DNA of 64,000 nucleotides, from assembly GCF_014637175.1 (NCBI RefSeq), contig NZ_BMEV01000005.1, positions 1-64,000 of the forward strand. Reading direction: 5' to 3'. A program made the position numbers and the translations under genes. The stretch's first letter is position 1. Every line of letters begins with the position of its first letter. Origin of the DNA: Compostibacillus humi. GTDB taxonomy: Bacteria > Bacillota > Bacilli > Bacillales > Amphibacillaceae. Shown one piece after another: positions 27,107 to 34,903 of this stretch. A model generated the notes under the pieces. It was not told the origin of the DNA. It made no database searches and saw only the letters and a list, made by a program, of their open reading frames with translations.

Positions 27107-28360
27107 CTATTCATTTAACAGACGATGTTTGAGTGCCCCATCCGCAAATTCCAGCTCAAACTTCCGGATAACCTGAACATTTGCTTCCTGTTTCTCCAAT
27201 TGCTGAAGCACCTTTTCCGATACGTACAGTCTGTCCAAATGCAATGTATTCGGAATTTGAATAAAATGGATCTCTTCCCGCTTTACGTCCGGTCCTAAGC
27301 TGGTCATCGCAGCATCCAATGCTTCCTGTTCCGTCGGATAATAGAGGGGAATCATCGCCCGTTTTAAAAAGGTGCTCGTAATGGCATTCATGTAGGTCGC
27401 TTTCCGGTCGATTTTTTGCACCAGTTTGTCCGTCGTAAAATCGGCCAAACCGATTCCTTGAGCGTTCCCATGGGATTCCTCTGACAAATCCAAAACGAGA
27501 ATTTTTTTGATGTCGGGCTCGGCCGGTTCAGGAAAGCCGTCAATTCGCATTCTTCCGATAATGTTCGGGTCCATTCCCGTTCCGCTGTAATTTTTCCCCA
27601 TTTCCTCGACGATGAGCACGTCGATTTCCGTTATCGGCAGGGCCGGCATAAATTCCTTCGACTTTTGCAGCAGCGCGGCCTCCTTCTGATGCCACTCCTC
27701 GACGGCTACGCCTTCAATGATGGAAGTTTCATCATATCCATTTTCGACAATGGCAAGTCCCATGATGATCGGCGCGTGTTTCAGCGCATATTTGGAAACA
27801 GCGATAATATTATGCTCCATCTTCTGAGACCCTTGGCTATGGACAAAACTTGCTCCCTTTTGCTTCCCTAACCCGATCGTAATCATTTTGCTCAGTCCGC
27901 TTTCTACTTTGCCGTGGAAGGCGGTATGAGCCTTTACCCGGTTGACGACGATGATCCCGTCTGCCTCAAAGGCGTGCCGATCCATATAAACGGGCAACTG
28001 ATCCGGGGTCGTGCCGAGCTGAATCGTTTCCATGGATGATAAAATCGGGGCTCCGACCGTTTGCTCCGTAATCCCGAGCTGCTGCAAAACTTCCCTTTGC
28101 CCTTCCGCGGTTGCACCGCCATGGCTCCCCATTGCCGCAACGATAAACGGGTCAAACCCTTTGTCCTTGAGATACGAAACGATTTCCCTTAAAATCGCGG
28201 CAATATTTTGAATCCCTCTGCTTCCTGCCGTCACGGCAATCCGGGATTTCTCCGGCATTGCTGCCAGCCGCTTGTTTTTCTCCATTTCCCGGCGGACTGT
28301 CTCGCGAATATTCGTCAGTTTTTCTCCTTTAAACCTTTGCTTGATTTCATAAAGTATCAT
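27107..28360 (-). CDS. LarA-like (DUF2088) protein
   Basis: A 417-residue protein with the N-terminal LarA/DUF2088 signature: SRGIQNIA near 49, VAAMGSHGGATAEGQ near 74 and NRVKAHTAFHGKVESGLSKM near 140. In LarA this fold holds a nickel-pincer cofactor and racemises lactate; this relative has the His-rich segment but is probably a racemase or epimerase for another hydroxy acid. It is 17 bp upstream of the FAH gene and divergent from the IlvD/Edd dehydratase, which suggests that stereochemistry is set before dehydration. GGGGATTCC-like sequence precedes the start; no strong ribosome site on close view. Confidence 0.78.
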   Translation of the reverse strand: MILYEIKQRFKGEKLTNIRETVRREMEKNKRLAAMPEKSRIAVTAGSRGIQNIAAILREIVSYLKDKGFDPFIVAAMGSHGGATAEGQREVLQQLGITEQTVGAPILSSMETIQLGTTPDQLPVYMDRHAFEADGIIVVNRVKAHTAFHGKVESGLSKMITIGLGKQKGASFVHSQGSQKMEHNIIAVSKYALKHAPIIMGLAIVENGYDETSIIEGVAVEEWHQKEAALLQKSKEFMPALPITEIDVLIVEEMGKNYSGTGMDPNIIGRMRIDGFPEPAEPDIKKILVLDLSEESHGNAQGIGLADFTTDKLVQKIDRKATYMNAITSTFLKRAMIPLYYPTEQEALDAAMTSLGPDVKREEIHFIQIPNTLHLDRLYVSEKVLQQLEKQEANVQVIRKFELEFADGALKHRLLNE

Positions 28361-28650
28361 TGGAATCCCCTTCCTAACGAGAAAACAAATACGGAAATAG
28401 ATGAAATTTCAGAATTAACTTTATATTATATTCTATTTTACACATCGGCAGGAAAAACGGCAAATAAAACTGGAGATAAAATGGGAGGTGCCATTCAATC
28501 AATTCTATATTTTTCTAATCTATGTATAAAAATATCAATAGTTTCATAGAGGATTATTATTTTAAAAAATTTAAATATTTAAAAATAAATGATAAAATTA
28601 ATATAACTAAGTTCATCTTATTTTAAAAAATTGCTGAGAGGGGGAACGGT

Positions 28651-30372
28651 TTGAAGAAAAGAGTGACTTCCTATGGCGATGCCGGGTTTAGCCAATTTAT
28701 ACAGAACGCTTTTCGCAAACATTTAGGCTACGATGAGGAGGATTACGAAAAGCCGATTATTGGAATTTGCAATACATACAGCGAAATTAACCGCTGCCAT
28801 TCCCATATTAAGCCCTTGATCCAGTCGGTCAAAAACGGAATTTTAATGGCCGGGGGCATTCCTCTGGAGTTTCCGACGATATCAATCGGGGAAATGTTTA
28901 CGAGCCCGACGACAATGTTATATCGGAATCTCGTCGCCATGGATACGGAGGAAATGATTTCGGCCCAGCCGATCGATGGGGTCGTGCTGATCGGCGGCTG
29001 TGACAAAATGACGCCGGCCCAATTGATGGCAGCAGCCAGCGCGAATAAGCCTGCCATTCTTTTGACCGGCGGGCCGATGGAAAACGGGGAATATAACGGC
29101 AAAACATTAGGCGCCTGTTCCGACTGCCGGTATTACTGGCAGGAATATAAAGCAGGCGAAGTATCCGATGAGGAGCTTAAGCAAATCAACAACCGGCTGG
29201 CGCCAACCGCCGGTCATTGCATGGTAATGGGGTCGGCAAGCACGATTTCCGTTTGCGCCGAAGCGATGGGCATGATGCTGCCGGGAGCTGCTGCTGCCCC
29301 TGCCACCGTCAATGAACGATTGAGACTGGCAAAAGAAACGGGCAAAAAAATCGTAGAATTGGTGAAAAACGAGCTTACGCCAGCGAAAATTATGACAAAA
29401 GAAGCGATCGATAATGGCATTCGGGCGCTGTTGGCGGTCGGAGGCTCGACGAATGCGGTAATTCATCTCATCGCCATCGCCAGAAGATTAGGCATTCCGT
29501 TGGAACTAAAGCGGTTTAATGAATTGAGCGAAACAACACCGCTATTAGCCAATCTGCGGCCGGCGGGGGAGTACCAGATGGAGGACTTCTATCATGCCGG
29601 CGGTGTCCCTGCATTACTAAAAGAAATGGCCTCGCTTCTGCATTTAGACGTCATGACCGTAACCGGCACGACGCTGCGGGAAAACTTGGAGCAGGCCGAG
29701 ATCAATCCGGCGTACCGCCATATTATTAAATCGATGGAAAGTCCCCTCTATGAAAATGGGGCATTAAAAGTAGTGTATGGCAATTTAGCCCCGAATGGCG
29801 CCGTTATAAAGCCGAAAGCGGTCATCAATCCGAAATTGCTCCGTCATCGGGGGAAAGCCGTCGTATTTACCTCCATTGCAGATATGGAAGAGCGGATTAA
29901 TGACCCGAATTTGGAAGTGGATCCGGACAGTGTTCTCATATTGCAAAATGCAGGGCCAGTCGGGGCGCCGGGAATGCCGGAAGCAGGCATGATTCCGATT
30001 CCGGAAAAACTGCTGAAACAGGGAGTCCGGGATATGGTGCGCATTTCCGACTGCCGCATGAGCGGTACGGCCTTTGGAACGGTTGTGCTGCATGCTGCGC
30101 CGGAAGCAGCAGTTGGCGGACCTATCGGATTAGTGCGGGATGGGGACATCATCGAGCTCGATGTTCCGAAAGGCGAACTGAATGTCCTAATATCCGATGA
30201 AGAAATGGAAAAGCGACGGGCAAGCTTTTCCCCGCCTCAGTTTGCCGATTTTCCGCGGGGCTATCCGAGCCTGTACCGGAAACATGTCCTTCAGGCGGAT
30301 GAAGGCTGTGATTTTGACTTTTTGCTGCCTGTGGAAATACAAAAGGAAAAAGGAGAAGTGGGTGGAAAATGA
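28651..30372 (+). CDS. IlvD/Edd family dehydratase
   Basis: A 573-residue iron-sulfur dehydratase of the dihydroxy-acid / sugar-acid type. Likely cluster Cys residues are in GICNTYSEI near 38, GGCDKMTPAQ near 114 and TAGHCMVMGSAST near 188; AVGGSTNAVIHL near 274 and DCRMSGTAFG near 472 are further signatures. GACSDCR near 154 is typical of the arabonate/xylonate group. It removes water from a 2,3-dihydroxy acid to give a 2-oxo acid. The start is TTG 28651 behind GAGAGGGGG. It overlaps the next gene by ATGA, so both steps are coupled. Confidence 0.88.
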   Translation: MKKRVTSYGDAGFSQFIQNAFRKHLGYDEEDYEKPIIGICNTYSEINRCHSHIKPLIQSVKNGILMAGGIPLEFPTISIGEMFTSPTTMLYRNLVAMDTEEMISAQPIDGVVLIGGCDKMTPAQLMAAASANKPAILLTGGPMENGEYNGKTLGACSDCRYYWQEYKAGEVSDEELKQINNRLAPTAGHCMVMGSASTISVCAEAMGMMLPGAAAAPATVNERLRLAKETGKKIVELVKNELTPAKIMTKEAIDNGIRALLAVGGSTNAVIHLIAIARRLGIPLELKRFNELSETTPLLANLRPAGEYQMEDFYHAGGVPALLKEMASLLHLDVMTVTGTTLRENLEQAEINPAYRHIIKSMESPLYENGALKVVYGNLAPNGAVIKPKAVINPKLLRHRGKAVVFTSIADMEERINDPNLEVDPDSVLILQNAGPVGAPGMPEAGMIPIPEKLLKQGVRDMVRISDCRMSGTAFGTVVLHAAPEAAVGGPIGLVRDGDIIELDVPKGELNVLISDEEMEKRRASFSPPQFADFPRGYPSLYRKHVLQADEGCDFDFLLPVEIQKEKGEVGGK

Positions 30373-31349
30373 AGAAAAAGGTCATTGTTTATCGTAAGAT
30401 CCATAGCGATTTGCTGGAAAGATTGCAGCGTCATTTTCATACCGTAGTGATTTCGCCGGATGATTCGGATGCTTTTTACGCCGAACTGAAAACTGCGGAC
30501 GGTCTCATCGGTTCCCACTTGCAGGTAGACAACCAGCTGCTGGACCGGGCGCCGAACTTGAAATTGGTGAGCAATATTTCCGTCGGATATGACAATTTAG
30601 ATTTAGAAGAGATGAACAAACGGGGGATTATGGCGACGAACACGCCCGGGGTATTAACGGATACGACGGCAGATACGATTTTCGGCTTAATGTTAGCTGC
30701 CGCAAGAAGGTTTACGGAATTGGATAATTACGTTAAATCCGGACAGTGGACGGGAAAACTTTCCGAGGAATATTTTGGCGTCGATGTCCACCATAAAACA
30801 TTGGGAATTATCGGCATGGGCCGAATCGGCACGGCGATTGCGGAAAGGGGACGGTTCGGGTTTCGCATGAACATTTTATACTATAACCGTTCGCGGAATA
30901 AAGAAGCGGAAGAGTGGCTTCAGGCGGAATATGTTTCGCTGCGCGAGCTGCTGGAGCAATCCGATTTTGTCTGTGTCATGGCTCCCCTCACGGAAGAAAC
31001 GGTTCATCTCATCGGAAAAGAGGAATTTGCATTAATGAAGCCGACTGCAGTGTTTGTAAACGGATCCCGGGGCAAACTGGTGGACGAAGAAGCGCTGGTG
31101 GATGCGCTGCAAAACGGGAAAATCCGTGCGGCAGGACTGGATGTGTATGAACAGGAGCCGATTGACCCAAATCATCCGCTCCTTCGCATGAACAATGTCG
31201 TGACCTTGCCCCATATCGGTTCGGCAACGGCGGAAACGAGATATAAGATGGCGGCATTGGCGGTGGAAAATGTCATCAAAGGACTGTCCGGAGAGCTGCC
31301 GCCGGGACTGGTGAATCAGGAAGTATTGGAAATGGAAACGAAACGATAA
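30369..31349 (+). CDS. 2-hydroxyacid dehydrogenase (glyoxylate/hydroxypyruvate reductase-like)
   Basis: A 326-residue D-isomer-type dehydrogenase close to the GhrB/glyoxylate reductase group. The Rossmann motif GMGRIGTAIAERGR lies near 154; the catalytic Arg is in NGSRGKLVDEEAL, the Glu in DVYEQEP and the His in LPHIGSAT. Its ATG overlaps the stop of the IlvD/Edd gene (30369-30372). It should reduce the 2-oxo acid made by the dehydratase or oxidise the matching hydroxy acid. It is only distantly similar to the dehydrogenase at 14612. Confidence 0.9.
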   Translation: MKKKVIVYRKIHSDLLERLQRHFHTVVISPDDSDAFYAELKTADGLIGSHLQVDNQLLDRAPNLKLVSNISVGYDNLDLEEMNKRGIMATNTPGVLTDTTADTIFGLMLAAARRFTELDNYVKSGQWTGKLSEEYFGVDVHHKTLGIIGMGRIGTAIAERGRFGFRMNILYYNRSRNKEAEEWLQAEYVSLRELLEQSDFVCVMAPLTEETVHLIGKEEFALMKPTAVFVNGSRGKLVDEEALVDALQNGKIRAAGLDVYEQEPIDPNHPLLRMNNVVTLPHIGSATAETRYKMAALAVENVIKGLSGELPPGLVNQEVLEMETKR

Positions 31350-31364
31350 GAAAGGAGTTTTCTT

Positions 31365-31814
31365 ATGTTCGAATCCTTTATCGGAAAAACATCACCAAAG
31401 GTTAAAAACGTCATTGAACGGGGAAGCGTCAAAAAGTTTGCTCTTGCCATTGGAGATCCCCACCCGCTCTATATCGATGAAGAGTACGGCAAAAAATCCC
31501 GGTATGGCAATAATATCGCTCCGCCTACCTTTCCGCGCTCATTGGAATACGGAGAAATCGAAGGGATGGAGCTGCCGAAAAAAGGCCTGATTCACGGCGA
31601 GCAAACATATCATTACACCCGGCCGCTTCTTGTCGGGGAAGAGGTTTATTGCTATACGAAGCTTCACGATTACTATGAAAAAGAGGGAAGGAGCGGGAAA
31701 ATGGGATTTATCGTGCTGGACCGCTGCGGCGATGATCGGGACGGCCGGCAAATTTTTTCCAGCCGGGCGGTGCTCATTATTACGGAAACGGTCAGAAAGG
31801 CGATGATGGCATGA
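31365..31814 (+). CDS. MaoC-like dehydratase, N-terminal-type hotdog subunit
   Basis: A 149-residue hotdog-fold protein of the FAS1-DH/MaoC_dehydrat_N type, with FALAIGDPHPLYIDEEYG near 27 and IHGEQTYHYTRPLLVGEEV near 73. It lacks the hydratase Asp/His motif and normally pairs with a catalytic MaoC partner, as HadA with HadB. The ATG follows AAAGGAG. It overlaps the next gene by ATGA (31811-31814). Together they should hydrate an enoyl-CoA or dehydrate a (3R)-hydroxyacyl thioester. Confidence 0.85.
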   Translation: MFESFIGKTSPKVKNVIERGSVKKFALAIGDPHPLYIDEEYGKKSRYGNNIAPPTFPRSLEYGEIEGMELPKKGLIHGEQTYHYTRPLLVGEEVYCYTKLHDYYEKEGRSGKMGFIVLDRCGDDRDGRQIFSSRAVLIITETVRKAMMA

Positions 31815-32215
31815 AGAGTTTAAGCGGATTGGAACGGGGACAATCGCTGGAAGAAGTGACGCTGGAGCCGGTAACCCGCCTTGATTTAATCAAATATGCC
31901 GGGGCGTCCGGCGACTTTAACCCGATTCACACGATCGACGAAGAAGCAGCCAAGGCCGGCTTGCCCGGCATTATCGCCCACGGAATGTGGACGATGGGCA
32001 ATCTCGCAAAACTGTTTACCCCCTATTATGAGGAAGGATTTATCCAGGATTACACCGTCCGCTTTACCGGAATGGTATTTTTAAACGATGTATTAACACT
32101 TCAGGCGGAAGTGGAAGAAAAATCGGAGCAAAGCATCGTTTTTAACGTCTCCGCCATCAATCAAAACGGGAAAACGGTTGTAAAAGGGAAGGTGAAGTTT
32201 CGATTGTATGGGTGA
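31811..32215 (+). CDS. MaoC family dehydratase, catalytic subunit
   Basis: A 134-residue hotdog hydratase. The R-hydratase motif is seen as YAGASGDFNPIHTIDEEA near 28, with the catalytic Asp and His, followed by GLPGIIAHGMWTMG near 52. It should form a heterodimer with the upstream non-catalytic subunit. It is the last gene of the 28.6-32.2 kb operon, ahead of a terminator. Confidence 0.9.
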   Translation: MKSLSGLERGQSLEEVTLEPVTRLDLIKYAGASGDFNPIHTIDEEAAKAGLPGIIAHGMWTMGNLAKLFTPYYEEGFIQDYTVRFTGMVFLNDVLTLQAEVEEKSEQSIVFNVSAINQNGKTVVKGKVKFRLYG

Positions 32216-32222
32216 AATTAAG

Positions 32223-32256
32223 GATCCCTTTGCCTACTCGGGTGAAGGGATTTTTT
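32223..32256 (+). terminator. Rho-independent terminator
   Basis: Stem ATCCCTT/AAGGGAT with a loop of about 14 nt and a TTTTTT tail, directly after the MaoC gene. Confidence 0.8.
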
Positions 32257-32421
32257 GTGGTTCCAGATTTTCTTTTTAATAGATTTCAAAATTGATGGAG
32301 CGGACGTCAATGGGGATTTGATGCCATCAATAGGAGTTGTTGCAATCTAATAGAATGGAAGAATTTGTGATATAGTTCCTTATAAATGCGGGGCTCGGAA
32401 TACAAGGCGCTGCCCAATGCA

Positions 32422-32450
32422 CGCCCCAAAAAGTAATCAAAATGCAGGGG
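32422..32450. repeat. Dispersed repeat, copy 1 (flanks dctA)
   Basis: The core AAAAAGTAATCAAAATGCAG plus a GGGG tail recurs at 34664-34691 on the other side of the symporter gene, with one A fewer. Confidence 0.7.
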
Positions 32451-32645
32451 GCGTACATATAATGAATTCAGCATATTTTGATGAATCTGATATGAAAAAC
32501 GAAGAAAAAGAGAGCAAATAAAAGTTATGAATATTTTGAAATATATTTAGTTTACATAATACAGGATGCCTGATTTTCGCCTCAAGGGGGGTGTGCAAAA
32601 TAGGGTGTTGCATCCCTTGTGCCGCAAGGGTAAAATTGAGGTGCA

Positions 32646-32678
32646 GTGTAAAAGTAGATACCCCGATATAGGGGATTA
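32646..32678. repeat. 33-bp repeat with CCCC(GATATA)GGGG hairpin, copy 1
   Basis: It begins GTGTAAAAGTAGATA and ends in CCCCGATATAGGGGATTA. It matches 32732-32764 at 32 of 33 positions, and a looser relative (GTGTAAAAGAACTAACCCC) is at 34732-34763. Repeated short ends of this sort occur in IS21-type elements, but no transposase remains here. Confidence 0.8.
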
Positions 32679-32731
32679 ACACCTTTCAGCATTTTTTGTT
32701 TTGCGTTCTTCAACCTTTTCCGTGTATTTCC

Positions 32732-32764
32732 GTGTAAAAGAAGATACCCCGATATAGGGGATTA
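32732..32764. repeat. 33-bp repeat, copy 2
   Basis: Differs from copy 1 only by A for T at the tenth position. The copies are 86 bp apart in direct orientation. Confidence 0.8.
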
Positions 32765-32898
32765 GGAATCTGTTCAGTTTGATAAGTTAATAACGAATAA
32801 AAGAAGCTTGATAGAAAAACGAAGAGAGATCTTAGCCGATAACCACTTACAGCCTAGACAACCGTATTTAGAATCAGTAATTATTACCGAAAAAAATC

Positions 32899-32932
32899 TA
32901 TCCTTTCCCCTCTGCGGGAAAGGGATTTTTTA
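32899..32932 (+). terminator. Orphan Rho-independent terminator
   Basis: Stem TCCTTTCCC/GGGAAAGGGA with a 6-nt loop and TTTTTT tail. No intact gene lies directly upstream. Confidence 0.75.
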
Positions 32933-33016
32933 TGTCATTCCTCGCTATTACGATTTTAGATTCTCGGTCTAAAAGTTCTTTGCAAAGTCCGAAAGAAAGA
33001 CAATTTTTTACAAATA

Positions 33017-33045
33017 TTGACAAACTATTTTTATTCCTGTACACT
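33017..33045 (+). promoter_or_regulatory. Sigma-A promoter of the symporter gene
   Basis: Perfect TTGACA (33017-33022), a 17-bp spacer and TACACT (33040-33045). It leaves a leader of about 210 nt before the coding region, with a cre-like site inside. Confidence 0.6.
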
Positions 33046-33182
33046 ATTTTAAAAATCTGACTATTTACCATATTTGTAAATAGGAAGGAGGAAAGAGCCA
33101 AGGACTAAAATATATCCAAAAATTTTCTGTTCAAACACATAGGGGGAGTAAATTTACTAGAAACAATAAAAGTTGCTGCAAT

Positions 33183-33197
33183 TTGTAAGCGCTTTAA
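33183..33197 (+). promoter_or_regulatory. Candidate cre (CcpA) site
   Basis: TTGTAAGCGCTTTAA matches the WTGNAANCGNWWNCA cre consensus at all but one position. It lies in the leader of the dicarboxylate symporter gene, a usual target of catabolite repression. Confidence 0.6.
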
Positions 33198-33263
33198 GTA
33201 GCTAATCCTTTCAGTCTGTTATCATTTGCTGTTAATCTTCGCAGTTTTCAGGGGGGGATATGG

Positions 33264-34505
33264 ATGAGACTGAATTTAGTGACGCAAATTTTTATCGCAT
33301 TTGTTGCAGCTATTGTACTTGGAGCTGTTTTTGGAAGTTCCATCAGTTTTGTTCAGCCGTTAGGGGACTTATTTTTACGATTAATTAAATTTATTATTGC
33401 TCCGCTTATTTTGGCAACTTTAGTCGTTGGGGTTGCCAGCAATAGCGACACAAAGCAGCTTGGCCGGGTCGGTATCAAAACCTTAGCCTATTATCTTGTA
33501 ACGACGGGAATAGCCGTCGTAATTGGTTTGGCGATCGCATTTGCGATTCAGCCTGGTAAAGGGGTAAATATTGCCGCAGATAATATGGACAGTGAAGTGG
33601 TGGAACAGGAGGAGCAGGACGTTATTACGACGCTGCTCAATATCATCCCGGAAAATCCATTTACGGCTCTGACGGAAGGCAATATTTTGCAAATTATTTT
33701 CTTCGCCTTATTTATCGGGATTGCCATTACTTTAGTCGGGGAAAAAGCACAGCCCGTCTTCCGGTTCTTTGACGGTTTTGCTGAGATTATGTATAAAATT
33801 ACAGGAATTGTCATGAAGCTGGCCCCAATCGGTATATTTGGATTGCTTGCACCGATTGTCGGCGAGTACGGACTGTCGGTGTTGATGCCATTAATTAAAA
33901 TTATTCTTGCCGTACTCATCGCCTGTTTGGTACATGCTGCCATTGTCTACAGTTCGGCAGTAAAAATGTTTGCCAAAATGAATCCGCTAAAATTCTTTAA
34001 AGGCATCTCACCTGCTGCCATCGTTGCCTTTAGTACAGCGAGCAGTGCCGGAACGTTGCCGGTGACGATGAAAAATACCGAGGAAAATTTAGGGGTATCG
34101 AATCGGATCAGCAGTTTTGTGCTGCCGCTCGGTGCAACGATTAACATGGATGGGACTGCCATTTATCAGGGCGCTGCTGTTATCTTCATCGCCCAGTTCT
34201 ATGGATTGGATTTAACCTTTATTGAAATGCTGACGGTGGTGTTAATGACCGTATTGGCTTCCATCGGTACTGCTGGTGTTCCTGGTGCTGGACTGGTCAT
34301 GCTGACGATGGTGCTAACATCAATTGGCCTGCCGCTGGAAGGAATTGCGTTAATCGCAGGGGTCGACCGGATTTTAGATATGATGCGGACTACCGTTAAT
34401 ATCGTCGGCGATGCTTCTGCTGCGGTCGTAGTTGCCGGCACGGAGAAGGAGCTTCTTGAAAATGCCAGAGAAGAAACAGAGGAAAATGAGCAAAAGCGGG
34501 CATAA
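33264..34505 (+). CDS. Dicarboxylate/amino acid:cation symporter (DctA/GltP family)
   Basis: A 413-residue DAACS symporter. Family marks are FIIAPLILATLVVG near 43, the serine-rich hairpin STASSAGTLPVT near 258, LGATINMDGTAIY near 291 and VDRILDMMRTTVNIVGDA near 370. These motifs match proton/sodium-coupled uptake of C4-dicarboxylates or glutamate. ATG 33264 follows AGGGGGGA. The C-terminal tail is rich in Glu. The gene is bracketed by copies of a small dispersed repeat and sits in its own unit. Confidence 0.92.
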   Translation: MRLNLVTQIFIAFVAAIVLGAVFGSSISFVQPLGDLFLRLIKFIIAPLILATLVVGVASNSDTKQLGRVGIKTLAYYLVTTGIAVVIGLAIAFAIQPGKGVNIAADNMDSEVVEQEEQDVITTLLNIIPENPFTALTEGNILQIIFFALFIGIAITLVGEKAQPVFRFFDGFAEIMYKITGIVMKLAPIGIFGLLAPIVGEYGLSVLMPLIKIILAVLIACLVHAAIVYSSAVKMFAKMNPLKFFKGISPAAIVAFSTASSAGTLPVTMKNTEENLGVSNRISSFVLPLGATINMDGTAIYQGAAVIFIAQFYGLDLTFIEMLTVVLMTVLASIGTAGVPGAGLVMLTMVLTSIGLPLEGIALIAGVDRILDMMRTTVNIVGDASAAVVVAGTEKELLENAREETEENEQKRA

Positions 34506-34663
34506 TGAAAGTGCCAATTTGGGAAGAAACGTGTCCTAATTTCTCCCTTATAGGGACAATTTAAATGGAAACAAAACTGCTGGAGCGGATCAGTGATATA
34601 ATGAAGGAAACCTCACGAATTCACTCCAGCATTATTTTTATCAATAGAGATGTTCGTGATGTA

Positions 34664-34691
34664 CGCCTCAAAAAGTAATCAAAATGCAGGG
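34664..34691. repeat. Dispersed repeat, copy 2
   Basis: Matches 32422-32450 except for CTC instead of CCC and one A fewer. With copy 1 it brackets the symporter gene in direct orientation. Confidence 0.7.
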
Positions 34692-34776
34692 GAATTAGAA
34701 AGTCCCCATTACATACATCCCCGTGTAAAAGAACTAACCCCGCAACAGGGATTCGAAAATCTCAATATCCAACATA

Positions 34777-34814
34777 AAAACCCCATTCACCATATCGGTC
34801 AAGGGGGTTTTTGT
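34777..34814 (+). terminator. Rho-independent terminator
   Basis: Stem AAAACCCC/GGGGGTTTTT with a long loop, ahead of the next permease gene. It can serve the symporter transcript. Confidence 0.7.
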
Positions 34815-34903
34815 TTGATAGCCAAATGAATAAACAAGTGCTATGATAATATATATCAGAAAATTACTAAGATTATTTCAGCTGTTATTAAAGGAGACAT
34901 TTT

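Larger units (their letters stand above)
32257..33016. other. Gene-free region with repeats and an orphan terminator
   Basis: No supportable gene in about 760 bp. It holds a hairpin (ACGCCCC/GGGGCGT, 32421-32454), two copies of a 33-bp repeat, and an orphan terminator at 32899-32932. A short open stretch without a start codon (about 32780-32960) precedes that terminator. The picture fits scars of a lost mobile element or gene. Confidence 0.5.
34506..34903. other. Spacer with dispersed repeats and a possible 37-codon frame
   Basis: It contains a short frame 34565-34678 (begins METKLLERISDIMKETSR) with a poor ribosome site, then the second copy of the dispersed repeat (34664-34691), a relative of the 33-bp repeat (34732-34763) and a terminator. 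I do not regard the short frame as a supported gene. Confidence 0.4.

Noticed and set aside
32437-32682. Minus-strand 81-codon frame across the 33-bp repeat
   Set aside because: It overlaps the repeats and has neither a ribosome site nor a recognisable protein pattern.
34565-34678. 37-codon frame ending in the dispersed repeat
   Set aside because: The ribosome site is weak, the stop lies within a repeat, and no family is recognised. Left as a remark in the spacer entry.
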